Assembly: GCA_029256325.1 (NCBI GenBank)
Contig: JAQSYD010000001.1
Coordinates: forward strand, 41,888-105,887
DNA length: 64,000 bases
DNA from: Clostridia bacterium
Lineage (GTDB): Bacteria; Bacillota; Clostridia; Lutisporales; Lutisporaceae
Direction of reading: 5' to 3'
Below the pieces are notes generated by a model. It had not been told where the DNA came from. It worked only from the letters and a program-made list of their open reading frames with translations, and made no database searches. A program made the position numbers and the translations under genes. Shown one piece after another: positions 48,228 through 57,464 of this stretch; the stretch's first letter is position 1, and the number at the start of each line of letters is the position of its first letter.

Positions 48228-49784
48228 ATGAGTATTTTAAACGTTAAGAATTTAAGCCACGGCTTTGGAGATCGTGCAATTTTCAACGATGTATCCTTCC
48301 GTCTACTTAAAGGCGAGCATATAGGCTTAGTTGGCGCCAATGGTGAAGGAAAGTCCACTTTTATGAATATAGTTACAGGTAAACTGGAGCCAGATGCAGG
48401 TGTTGTTGAATGGTCTAAACGTGTAAGAGCCGGTTATCTTGACCAACATACTGTCCTGGAAAAAGGTATCAGTATTAGAGACGTATTAAGAGGTGCTTTT
48501 CAATATCTGTTTGATTTGGAAGCAGAAATGAATCAGATGTTTGAAAAAATGGCTGAAGCAACTCCAGAAGAATTAGATCAGCTTATGGAGGATTCCGGCA
48601 CAATTCAAGATATATTAACACACAATGATTTCTATGTTATTGATTCAAAGGTGGAAGAAACGGCTAGAGGTCTTGGTTTAGTGGATATTGGCTTAGATAA
48701 AGATGTAAATGATCTAAGCGGAGGTCAAAGAACAAAAGTTCTATTAGCTAAGCTTCTTCTTGAAAAACCGGATATATTACTATTGGACGAACCTACAAAT
48801 TATCTGGATGAACAGCATATTGAGTGGTTGAAGAGATATCTAAATGAGTATGAAAATGCTTTTATCCTCATATCTCACGATATACCTTTCTTGAACAGCG
48901 TTATCAACCTAATTTATCATATGGAAAATCAAGAGTTAAATCGATATGTAGGTGACTATGACAATTTCCTTCAAATTTATGAAGTTAAGAAGCAGCAGCT
49001 TGAATCCGCTTATAAAAGACAGCAGCAGGAAATAGCAGAGTTAGAAGACTTTGTTGCCAGAAATAAAGCAAGAGTTTCTACTAGAAATATGGCAATGTCT
49101 AGACAGAAGAAGCTGGACAAGATCGAAGTAATTGAATTAGCAAAGGATAAGCCAAAGCCGGAGTTTAAGTTTAAAGAAGCACGCGCTGCAGGCAAGGTTA
49201 TATTTGAAACTACCGATTTAGTCATCGGCTATGATGAGCCTCTTTCGAAGCCCCTAAACCTTCAAATGGAAAGAGGACAAAAAATTGCTTTGGTAGGTGC
49301 CAATGGTTTAGGTAAGACTACGCTATTAAGAAGTATTTTAGGCGAAATAAAGTCTGTCTCAGGAGAAGCAAGACTAGGTGATTACTTATCAATCGGTTAT
49401 TTTGAGCAGGAAATTAAAGAGAATAACTATAATACCTGCATCGAGGAATTTTGGAAAAGCTTCCCGTCCTTTAGCCAATATGAAGTCAGAGCAGCATTAG
49501 CAAAGTGTGGTCTAACTACTAAGCATATTGAAAGCAAAGTTATGGTGCTTAGCGGCGGTGAGCAAGCTAAAGTAAGACTGGCTAAGCTTATAAATAGAGA
49601 AACCAATTTACTGGTACTGGATGAGCCGACAAACCATTTGGATGTAGATGCAAAAGAAGAACTAAAGCGAGCACTTAGGGATTATAAGGGCAGTATATTA
49701 CTTATATCTCACGAACCTGAGTTTTATAGAGATGTTGTATCTAAAATATGGAATTGTGAAGAATGGACAACAAAGATCGTTTAA
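48228..49784 (+). CDS. ABC-F family ATP-binding protein (YkpA/YbiT-like)
   Basis: Two ABC domains: GANGEGKST/LSGGQRTKVLLAKLLLEKPDILLLDEPTNYLD and GANGLGKTT/LSGGEQAKVRLAKL...DEPTNHLD. Confidence 0.92.
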   Translation: MSILNVKNLSHGFGDRAIFNDVSFRLLKGEHIGLVGANGEGKSTFMNIVTGKLEPDAGVVEWSKRVRAGYLDQHTVLEKGISIRDVLRGAFQYLFDLEAEMNQMFEKMAEATPEELDQLMEDSGTIQDILTHNDFYVIDSKVEETARGLGLVDIGLDKDVNDLSGGQRTKVLLAKLLLEKPDILLLDEPTNYLDEQHIEWLKRYLNEYENAFILISHDIPFLNSVINLIYHMENQELNRYVGDYDNFLQIYEVKKQQLESAYKRQQQEIAELEDFVARNKARVSTRNMAMSRQKKLDKIEVIELAKDKPKPEFKFKEARAAGKVIFETTDLVIGYDEPLSKPLNLQMERGQKIALVGANGLGKTTLLRSILGEIKSVSGEARLGDYLSIGYFEQEIKENNYNTCIEEFWKSFPSFSQYEVRAALAKCGLTTKHIESKVMVLSGGEQAKVRLAKLINRETNLLVLDEPTNHLDVDAKEELKRALRDYKGSILLISHEPEFYRDVVSKIWNCEEWTTKIV

Positions 49785-49787
49785 CGA

Positions 49788-49826
49788 GTAAAAAAGGCCT
49801 AAACTATGCGTTTAGGCCTTTTTTTT
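49788..49826 (+). terminator. Bidirectional Rho-independent terminator
   Basis: aaaaaaggcctaaactatgcgtttaggccttttttt; serves abc-F (+) and the DUF1858-like gene (-). Confidence 0.85.
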
Positions 49827-50024
49827 GTCATGAATGCTTTCATTTAATTCATATAAAACTTTTTCAAGATCTAGTTTTTTTAATTCAACAGCCTGTTGAA
49901 TAGTATTCCTGCACCTTCCACCTCAACCGCATCCAATACTAGCTAAACCATAGTGTGCAATGACCTTTTTGGTTTTGGGGTATCTTACCAGTAGGTCTTT
50001 AATCCTCATATCAGGACTAATCAT
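49812..50024 (-). CDS. Candidate selenoprotein: DUF1858-like small redox protein with in-frame TGA (Sec)
   Basis: Minus translation MISPDMRIKDLLVRYPKTKKVIAHYGLASIGCG[TGA]GGRCRNTIQQAVELKKLDLEKVLYELNESIHDKKKA; family-like similarity continues on both sides of the TGA (49923-49925). Confidence 0.7.
49883..49901 (-). promoter_or_regulatory. Candidate bacterial SECIS hairpin
   Basis: AUUCAACA-GGC-UGUUGAAU, 8-bp perfect stem, apical loop beginning with G, loop starts 30 nt after the UGA. Confidence 0.6.
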
Positions 50025-50034
50025 AATAATCCGT

Positions 50035-50793
50035 TTAAATAGTATTATATGGAGTTATAGCGACATCAAGCTGAGCTGGGTTGAAGGATGGCAAGTTTTC
50101 AAACTCAAATCTCTCACAGAAGCTTTCTTCTATCGGAAGAATTTCTTCTACTTCACAGTATCCAAGTACTGGTACACAAACTTGAACTTCTGCATCAAAT
50201 TTTATTGCAATAAATACACCGATATTAGTCACGAGCAATTCACAGTCAGTTTCATTGTTCAGTTCATCAATAACTGCTTCGCTGAAGCACTGTAGCTCAA
50301 ATCTACCCTCGTCTAAGAAATGAAGCAAATTATTGAAGTTTTCTGTTGTTGCATCTGGATATTCTCTTCTAACATTAAATCTGAAGCACAATTCACCGTC
50401 TTCACCAATTGAAAGATTTGTGTTGCAGTCTGGTATATCTACAACTCTCATTCTAATTATATGACCTTTTTCATCTTTACCGAATACATCGCAGCAGCAT
50501 CTGCCGCTGAACTTTAGCATTTTCATGGTATTTGAAGAAACATCTTTAATCTCTACATCACTAATTTTGCAATGCTTCAGTATGAGTGTTGGTTGTATGC
50601 TTCCGCCTCTAGGAACATTGTCTAACTCAAACTTAACACCCTCAACGCAATCTCTTAATGCAAATTCATCAAATACCTTCTTTACCTTTAGGCACTCAAG
50701 AATTAGATCTCTTTGACATGGTCCTGTTTCTGTCTGAACAGTTACACTTATTGAACCAGCGCATGGTATGGTTGGTAATGGCATATATCTCAC
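50035..50793 (-). CDS. Hypothetical protein, possible spore coat/surface protein (duplicated Cys-containing domains)
   Basis: PCQRDLILECLKVKKVFDEFALRDCVEGVKFEL...; CGSGRCCCDVFGKD-like region; 11 nt upstream of the candidate selenoprotein ORF. Confidence 0.5.
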   Translation of the reverse strand: MRYMPLPTIPCAGSISVTVQTETGPCQRDLILECLKVKKVFDEFALRDCVEGVKFELDNVPRGGSIQPTLILKHCKISDVEIKDVSSNTMKMLKFSGRCCCDVFGKDEKGHIIRMRVVDIPDCNTNLSIGEDGELCFRFNVRREYPDATTENFNNLLHFLDEGRFELQCFSEAVIDELNNETDCELLVTNIGVFIAIKFDAEVQVCVPVLGYCEVEEILPIEESFCERFEFENLPSFNPAQLDVAITPYNTI

Positions 50794-50959
50794 CCTCCTG
50801 ATCTTTATATTAGCTATGTGCTTCTAGTTTATAATATGGAATAGTCCCTGTTTTGGTGAAAGCTGTTTAAAATATTTTTATCATTTTTATAAAATACTGT
50901 CATAATTATTAATTGTAATCATAGTTTGAGATTACATACCTTATTTAAGGGGTGATATT

Positions 50960-52558
50960 GTGATAGAAAAAACCTTTTCATCAATTATCGAAGATTCATA
51001 CAGAAACAGATTCTTATTTTATTATTCCGGGTCTTCAGTTTGCTGCAAGGAAATTTCAAAGGATGGAACATCAAGAGATTTAATCATTGCAAGTCAGGTC
51101 AATATTAAGTTTCTAACAGCAATTGATTTACTCGATAATATTTATGTTGTTTGCGCTAACAATGAAAAAGGGCTCTATTTATATTCTTATGAGAAAGGGC
51201 AATGGAAGTTAGATCAAATATTAAATATCCAGGGCAGCGATAGTGTACATCTGCTTTCATTATTTGCTCATAATGGTTCTATTCATATAATATATGCAAA
51301 ACAGATGACAATTGCTAACTTTTATAACGTGATTCACCTTCACAAGCCGAACATGCCTAACTCATCCCATTTAAATACTGTTTGGAGGAAAAATAATGTC
51401 TGTGAGATCTATACAGAAAAGCTTGACTCTGCTTATAGTGCAGTCATAACACGGGATGGAACCATCCATCTCGTATCCGAATGGTATGATGGAACAAATT
51501 ATGTAATCAACTCCAGCTGGTATGGAAGCAATGGCGACAGCTGGAAGAACAAACAAGTTGCTACTTTGTTTAAGAAGGATATTACAGTCAGCATTCTTTT
51601 TGATGAAAGCAGTTTGCACTTAATGTGTTATACCTGCGAGGATGAGATATCTGCCATCTTCTATTACACGAAAAAAGATAGCTCAAATAAGGACTTTGAA
51701 TTCGTCTGCTTAGAAAAAATAAAATCGGAGCAAGCCATATCCCCTTATTTTCATATCGAAGGCGGCTCAATTTATGTGTCATGGATTAATCATAATAAAT
51801 ACCTGCAATATGCTTTAAACAAAGAACAAAAAATTTGGGTTAAAAAAATAGATGGAACAATCCCAAATCATGAAATCCTGCAGAATATCGAGTATATCAG
51901 AAATCGAAAAGGCAAAGCCCTTATCGTCAAGAAGACGTATTTTGTAGTAGATTATAAAAATAATATTAATCTTCCATACTTCAAGGAAAATACAACAGAT
52001 CATTCAGATTTCACTGAGGATAAGACATTGAGAAATGCTGATGGCGATTTAGTTCGATATATACCCTATATTCTTGATGAGCTGAAAGAGTTATCAGGTA
52101 TTGTCAAACAATTAAAGGATCGTATGGAAGAAGGTGATTATATGCTTAAGGCAGAACCAAAAGTAAATAAACATGCTGATATACCAAAATCAGAGCTGGT
52201 TGAGAAACAGAAGCAAAATGATAATATAAAGCTGAAAAAAAGCAGCTTTAGAGAACAATTTATGAGCACCAACAAATTGTTAAATCGCCCGGAGGCCACT
52301 GCTTTATATGTAGGACCCTCCTCTATTCCACAACCAGAGGAACTTTCAAACAAAGAAGGAATTCAATTTGTAGAAAACCAAGCTTCACTGGCAGAAGATC
52401 ATACACAGGATAACCAAGTCATTACTCCTGCTGCAGAATCTGAACCCATAAAGAAAGATCAGGAATCCGCAAATGTAAATGTACAACTAAAGCAAGAGTC
52501 CGATGCAGCATTAAAAGATACAAACTTATTTAAAAAAATTGGTGATTTTTTTAAATAG
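50960..52558 (+). CDS. Hypothetical protein with beta-propeller/sialidase-like N-terminal part and charged C-terminal tail
   Basis: Repeated YSAVITRDGTIHLVSEWYDGTNYVINSSWYGSNGDSW-type blades; GGGGTGAT SD before GTG/ATT start region. Confidence 0.55.
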   Translation: MIEKTFSSIIEDSYRNRFLFYYSGSSVCCKEISKDGTSRDLIIASQVNIKFLTAIDLLDNIYVVCANNEKGLYLYSYEKGQWKLDQILNIQGSDSVHLLSLFAHNGSIHIIYAKQMTIANFYNVIHLHKPNMPNSSHLNTVWRKNNVCEIYTEKLDSAYSAVITRDGTIHLVSEWYDGTNYVINSSWYGSNGDSWKNKQVATLFKKDITVSILFDESSLHLMCYTCEDEISAIFYYTKKDSSNKDFEFVCLEKIKSEQAISPYFHIEGGSIYVSWINHNKYLQYALNKEQKIWVKKIDGTIPNHEILQNIEYIRNRKGKALIVKKTYFVVDYKNNINLPYFKENTTDHSDFTEDKTLRNADGDLVRYIPYILDELKELSGIVKQLKDRMEEGDYMLKAEPKVNKHADIPKSELVEKQKQNDNIKLKKSSFREQFMSTNKLLNRPEATALYVGPSSIPQPEELSNKEGIQFVENQASLAEDHTQDNQVITPAAESEPIKKDQESANVNVQLKQESDAALKDTNLFKKIGDFFK

Positions 52559-52641
52559 TACTTAATTTTATTCATTTAATAAGTTTCCAAACATTCCCAC
52601 TTAGTTTATAATGAAGATAACTGATATTAGGGGGAGTACAA

Positions 52642-53352
52642 ATGGAAATTTTGGTTAAGAGATTAAATACTATGTCTGGAGGTAAAGTACTTGATGTGGC
52701 AACAGGCAGAGGGAATTTTATCAAAATTCTGCAGGATGGTTTAAAAGATTATGAAAAAATCATTGGTATTGACAACATTGATGCTTCTATATTAGAAAAG
52801 GTAAGTGAGAATTTTACGGATAAAAGAGTTAATTTTATTCAAATGGATGCCTGCAAAATGGATTTTGAAAATGATAGCTTTGATATTGTGTGCTTGTCAA
52901 ACTCCTTGCATCACTTATCAGATATTCAGGTGGTGCTGGAGGAAATTCAAAGAGTGTTGAAGCCGGAAGGTACAATCATAATAAACGAAATGATTTGCGA
53001 TAATCAGACCTCCTCCCAAATGACCTATGTGCTTATGCATCACTGGTGGGCAAAAATAGATAGAGCGATGGGAAAGCTGCATTTTGAAACATTTTCTAAG
53101 CAGCAAGTGTTGGATATTGTACATGATTTAAACTTAAGAGAGGTAGAAGTTCTTGAATTCAATGACCCGGATGATCCTATGGATCAGGCGTCACTGAAGG
53201 GCATAAGTAAGATTATCGATGAATATATCGAACGTGCTAAGCCCTTGCAGAACTTTGAGAACTTTCGTCAAGAAGGTGAATCCATTCGCAAGCACCTATA
53301 CGAGGTTGGTGTTAACGGAGCAACACAAGTCATTGTTATTGGTAAAAAATAA
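52642..53352 (+). CDS. Class I SAM-dependent methyltransferase
   Basis: KVLDVATGRGNFIKIL, FDIVCLSNSLHHLSD. Confidence 0.88.
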   Translation: MEILVKRLNTMSGGKVLDVATGRGNFIKILQDGLKDYEKIIGIDNIDASILEKVSENFTDKRVNFIQMDACKMDFENDSFDIVCLSNSLHHLSDIQVVLEEIQRVLKPEGTIIINEMICDNQTSSQMTYVLMHHWWAKIDRAMGKLHFETFSKQQVLDIVHDLNLREVEVLEFNDPDDPMDQASLKGISKIIDEYIERAKPLQNFENFRQEGESIRKHLYEVGVNGATQVIVIGKK

Positions 53353-53375
53353 GGAAACGCTTACGCGTTTCCTTT
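53350..53375. terminator. Bidirectional terminator between methyltransferase and rarA
   Basis: ggaaacgc ttac gcgtttcc. Confidence 0.65.
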
Positions 53376-54707
53376 ATTCTTCCTTCTGTACTCATAAATC
53401 TCTTTCATTTTAGCTTCTTCTCCGTTAGCCTTGGGCTTATAATACTGCACATCCTTTATTTCTTCGGGTAAAAACTGCAATTCCACATAACCTTCCTCAG
53501 CTTCATGTGCATATTTGTAGCCTTTTCCATAGCCCCATTCCGCTGCACCCTTAAAGGCATTATTACGTAAATGTAAAGGCACACTGCCTGTATTCTTATG
53601 TTCTACATCCTCTAAAGCTTTGTTAATCCCCATATAAGCTGAGTTGCTCTTAGGGGCATTTGCAACATATACTGCTGCATGAGCTAACGGAATTCTTGCC
53701 TCAGGCATTCCAATCATCTGTACAGCATTGGCTGCTGCTACTGCCACCTGCAATGCATTACTATCTGCCAATCCCACATCCTCTGAGGCGCATATGACTA
53801 TTCTACGAGATATGAAAACAGGATCTTCCCCAGCATATAGCATTTTAGCCAAGTAATGCAGAACCGCATCAGGATCTGATCCCCTCATGCTTTTTATAAA
53901 AGCTGATATTGTATCATAGTGATACTCCCCTTTTTTTTCATAGGTAATTGCTCTTTTTTGAATGCACTCCTCTGCAGTTTGCAAGTTTATTACGATTTCT
54001 CCAGCACTATTCTTTTCAGTAGTAAGAACAGCCAGCTCCAAGGCATTCAATGCCGCTCTTGCATCACCATTGGATATATTAACCAAATGAGTCAGGGCAT
54101 CTTCTTCTATCCTTACATGATAAATACCCACACCCTTTTTTTCATCCTGAATGCATCTAAGTATAATATTTTTTATATCCCTATCCGAAAGCGGCATGAG
54201 TTTAAAAACTGTGGATCTGGATATCAATGCGTTGTTGACTTCAAAATATGGATTTTCAGTTGTAGCACCAATAAGCACTACTGTCCCATCCTCTACATAT
54301 GGCAGTAATGCATCTTGTTGAGATTTGTTAAATCGGTGTATTTCATCTACAAAAAGTATAGTTTTCTTGTTGTACATTCCCTTGCGATTTTTGGCTTCAT
54401 TTACAGTATTCCTTATATCTGCAACACCTGAAGTTACTGCGTTCAGCTGTTCAAACTGTGCTTGCGTTGTATTCGCAATGATCCGAGCTAAAGTTGTTTT
54501 ACCGGTTCCAGGGGGTCCATAAAAAATTACAGATGTGAGTTTGTCTGCTTTTATAGCTCTATAAAGAAGCTTTCCAGGAGCAATAATGTCCTCTTGACCA
54601 ACAAACTCATCGATTGTCTCCGGTCTCATTCTCATGGCAAGAGGACTGTCCTTTTGCTTTTGCTGTATCCTGTTGAAGTCAAACAAACTGAAGTCTTGTT
54701 CTTTCAT
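53361..54707 (-). CDS. rarA: Replication-associated recombination protein A (RarA/MgsA AAA+ ATPase)
   Basis: PLAMRMRPETIDEFVGQEDIIAPGKLLYRAI, FYGPPGTGKTTLARIIA, FVDEIHRFNKSQQDALLP. Confidence 0.95.
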   Translation of the reverse strand: MKEQDFSLFDFNRIQQKQKDSPLAMRMRPETIDEFVGQEDIIAPGKLLYRAIKADKLTSVIFYGPPGTGKTTLARIIANTTQAQFEQLNAVTSGVADIRNTVNEAKNRKGMYNKKTILFVDEIHRFNKSQQDALLPYVEDGTVVLIGATTENPYFEVNNALISRSTVFKLMPLSDRDIKNIILRCIQDEKKGVGIYHVRIEEDALTHLVNISNGDARAALNALELAVLTTEKNSAGEIVINLQTAEECIQKRAITYEKKGEYHYDTISAFIKSMRGSDPDAVLHYLAKMLYAGEDPVFISRRIVICASEDVGLADSNALQVAVAAANAVQMIGMPEARIPLAHAAVYVANAPKSNSAYMGINKALEDVEHKNTGSVPLHLRNNAFKGAAEWGYGKGYKYAHEAEEGYVELQFLPEEIKDVQYYKPKANGEEAKMKEIYEYRRKNKGNA

Positions 54708-54711
54708 TTAA

Positions 54712-54927
54712 TTAACCTGCCTTTTTGTTTATTACATAGCCTGCGCCTAATATACCTTCTATTTTAAATTTCCGAATAGAATTTCTTGCGAAACAAAAAG
54801 CTTCTAAAGTGTTGTTTTCCAGCTTTATTGGCTTTATCACTCTTTTTGAAATGCCTTTGTCGCATAAGTATATTATTTCAATTTTTCGATGCATTTTCAA
54901 GGCTTGATTTATAATAAACTCTACCAT
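54712..54927 (-). CDS. Stand-alone WYL-domain-like small protein
   Basis: IEIIYLCDKGISKRVIKPIKLENNTLEAFCFARNSIRKFKIEGILGA; 4-nt gap to rarA start. Confidence 0.65.
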   Translation of the reverse strand: MVEFIINQALKMHRKIEIIYLCDKGISKRVIKPIKLENNTLEAFCFARNSIRKFKIEGILGAGYVINKKAG

Positions 54928-54957
54928 AAAAACACTTCCTTTTATAGTCTTGTATAA

Positions 54958-54986
54958 ATTATAACGCGAACATACGTTCGCGTCAA
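54958..54986 (-). promoter_or_regulatory. SOS promoter: LexA box within the -35/-10 spacer
   Basis: TTGACG-CGAACGTATGTTCGCGT-TATAAT, 17-bp spacer, box CGAACGTATGTTCG at 54967-54980. Confidence 0.9.
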
Positions 54987-55020
54987 TATTATATATGAAA
55001 TTCTTGCGATAAATTCAAAA

Positions 55021-56478
55021 TTAATTTAAGATCGTTATATTTTCTAAACCGAAGCTTTCAAAGGGAACATAAACCCATTCTTGATAGCTATCCAGCTTTG
55101 CACCCTCCGGTGAAAAATATATGGCAACGCCACTCTCATCAAAATAGAATTTGTTAGCATTCACAGCTTCTATTACGCCTAATTCCAGTATTTCTTCAGT
55201 TACCGGATAATTCATTTTCTTAATATTCTCCTTTAAAATGTCGGCAATATCTGTTCCACCTACAAACAGGTCCCTTAAAAGTACTTCCTTATTCAGATTA
55301 AAGTCGTAATTGAAGGTTTCTCTTATTAATTCATAACTATTTTTAAAGAAAATCTCCTCTGTAACTGACATGCTAAGGTAGTCGCCTGCATTCGTGTATA
55401 GTCCAATATTATGAATAAGGTGTGCGCTTTCATTCACGCCTGTTAAAGTATTTGCTTTTTCTATAAAGGCTTCCACATCAATCCTTGGTACCACCATTTC
55501 ATTCAACTTTTTTTCAATTTCCTTATTGGGGACATTAAAAAACTCACCCTGTGTAATGCTAAGGAAATATCGTTCATTTCCTTCCTCAAGAATTCTGTTT
55601 ATTTTATACTCTAATTGATTTGGAAAAAGCTTTTTACTTAACTTCTCTTTTTCAAAAATGCTCTTATTCACATCAAAATATTTATCAAAGATGTATAAAT
55701 CGTCACCTATCGTCTTAAGGGGTATATAAATTCTGTCCGAATACTGTTTATTAACAAACTCGTCATTTTTTTCGTCAAGTATGATCATTAAGCCATCTAA
55801 TCTCAGGGTAAAGCTCTGGTTATCTCTGATTCCTTGAAAAGGCTTACTCATCATCTCTGTTTCATAGTCATCATAGTTATTTTCAATAATATACTGACAG
55901 ATAAAGTTATTAAGCTTTGTCTTATAGTCACTTCCCGCCTTAAAAATGTCATCCAGCTCAATTCTATCTCCAGTATTCAGGTCATAGCCATAAGAGAAGT
56001 CCTTGTATAAAGGATAATATTCATTTTCCTTAAAAGTAGCATCAATGGCTGCACCATACTCAACAAAAATGATATTGTTAAAATTATAGGAAATATATGC
56101 GTTAGCACGTTTGTGATCGAATCTTAAAATCTTATCTTTTATTGTTATTGGTAAATCAGCTTCAAGCTTTTGTAACTGCGTCTTTGCAAGTTCAGCTAAT
56201 TCCTTGTTGATTTTATCTTGAACTGATTTATCCTTTAATCCGGATATCACCGGATAATAGTTAGATATCAGGGTTCTATCCTCATCTCTAGTTTCATGGC
56301 TATCATAATCCAATTCTAATCCATTATTATAAATGAACCGTCTCTCATCAAAGGGTATTGTAGCTTTTATCTCTTCAACCTCAGGTTCTATTGAAACACT
56401 TTTACTCTCGCAGCCAACCATATTAAATATAGACAAGAGCAACAGAACGAAGCATAAATTTCTTTTCATAATTACCAA
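55021..56478 (-). CDS. Lipoprotein with DUF3298/DUF4163-like region
   Basis: Lipobox LLLLSIFNMVGC; ISNYYPVISGLKDKSVQDKINKELAEL. Confidence 0.65.
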   Translation of the reverse strand: MVIMKRNLCFVLLLLSIFNMVGCESKSVSIEPEVEEIKATIPFDERRFIYNNGLELDYDSHETRDEDRTLISNYYPVISGLKDKSVQDKINKELAELAKTQLQKLEADLPITIKDKILRFDHKRANAYISYNFNNIIFVEYGAAIDATFKENEYYPLYKDFSYGYDLNTGDRIELDDIFKAGSDYKTKLNNFICQYIIENNYDDYETEMMSKPFQGIRDNQSFTLRLDGLMIILDEKNDEFVNKQYSDRIYIPLKTIGDDLYIFDKYFDVNKSIFEKEKLSKKLFPNQLEYKINRILEEGNERYFLSITQGEFFNVPNKEIEKKLNEMVVPRIDVEAFIEKANTLTGVNESAHLIHNIGLYTNAGDYLSMSVTEEIFFKNSYELIRETFNYDFNLNKEVLLRDLFVGGTDIADILKENIKKMNYPVTEEILELGVIEAVNANKFYFDESGVAIYFSPEGAKLDSYQEWVYVPFESFGLENITILN

Positions 56479-56479
56479 C

Positions 56480-57355
56480 CTACCTTAAGGGAACGTAGCC
56501 GCTCTGTTCGGCAAGCTTTTGTCCATCATCAGATAAAACCCAAGCTAGAAGCCTTCTTGCGCTTGAATCCTCTATCTCAGTTTTTTTAAGAACTGCATAA
56601 TATGCACTTGTAAAGGGGTATTCACCACTCTTTATGGTTTCATTATTAGGTTCAATACCATCTACCTTTACAAACTTAATGGTTTCTTTATTGTACATAG
56701 AATTCGCAAAGTAATAAACAGAGTAACCAATCGCTTTATCAGAATTATCATAGGCTGCAATTACTTCAATTAAACCTGACATTTCAGCTGGCTTAAGCTC
56801 CTTAGGCGCATCCATTATATTTAAACCCTTCATTACCATATTCAGCATGTTAGTCTGACTTCCGGAGTTATCCGGCCTTTGATAGGGAATGATCTCTTTA
56901 TCGGGGCCGCCAAGCTCCCTCCAGCTTTTTATTTTTCCTTGATAGATATCTTGAAGCTGTTTCACAGAAATCGTATCCACAGGATTTTCTTTATTTACAA
57001 GAAAAACAAAGGCTTCTTTTACAACTGGAACTACTTCTAGCTCAATTCCAGCTTTTTTTGCTAGATCCAGCTCCTCAATGGAAGGCTCTGTGACAAATAT
57101 GATATCCGCCTTACCTTCAATTAGATTTACATATGCGTTATGTGTAGTATTGTGTTTTATAAACTGCTTACTTTCCTCTGGTGTCATTGAAAGCAGCTTT
57201 CCTGCTATGTTTTCTGATAGAGGAATTGTGGCAGTCGAGCCATCAACTCTTGGATAGTTTTTTTTGTTAAAGCTTGCATTTATATTTCCTGAAGCACATG
57301 AGGTCAGAGTTAAAGCTGATATTATTAGTATTACTAAACAAATATGTTTCTTCAA
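56480..57355 (-). CDS. PstS-like phosphate/substrate-binding lipoprotein
   Basis: Lipobox LTLTSCASG; VDTISVKQLQDIYQGKIKSWRELGGPDKEIIPYQRPDNSGSQTNML. Confidence 0.85.
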   Translation of the reverse strand: MKKHICLVILIISALTLTSCASGNINASFNKKNYPRVDGSTATIPLSENIAGKLLSMTPEESKQFIKHNTTHNAYVNLIEGKADIIFVTEPSIEELDLAKKAGIELEVVPVVKEAFVFLVNKENPVDTISVKQLQDIYQGKIKSWRELGGPDKEIIPYQRPDNSGSQTNMLNMVMKGLNIMDAPKELKPAEMSGLIEVIAAYDNSDKAIGYSVYYFANSMYNKETIKFVKVDGIEPNNETIKSGEYPFTSAYYAVLKKTEIEDSSARRLLAWVLSDDGQKLAEQSGYVPLR

Positions 57356-57426
57356 AATTACTCCCCCTATTTTTTCATTACCAATATTATACCATTAGTT
57401 GATATTTTTTCCACAATTTAAAGTCA

Positions 57427-57457
57427 AAAAAAAGCAGTTCATTTCAAACTGCTTTTT
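57427..57457 (-). terminator. Terminator of the ornithine operon
   Basis: AAAAAGCAGTTTGAAATGAACTGCTTTTTTTT on minus. Confidence 0.85.
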
Positions 57458-57464
57458 CCCTTAA

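Noticed and set aside
49923-50024. Reading the DUF1858-like ORF as a 33-aa peptide ending at TGA, or as a pseudogene
   Set aside because: Domain-like sequence continues in frame after the TGA and a SECIS-compatible hairpin is positioned correctly; pseudogene/sequencing error remains possible and is listed as a refutation route.
53919-54308. 129-aa plus-strand ORF opposite rarA
   Set aside because: Antisense shadow of an intact AAA+ gene; no recognisable domain.
56480-57355. PstS-like protein as part of a phosphate transport operon
   Set aside because: No pstCAB or phoU neighbours; next to an unrelated lipoprotein, so only a substrate-binding annotation is supportable.
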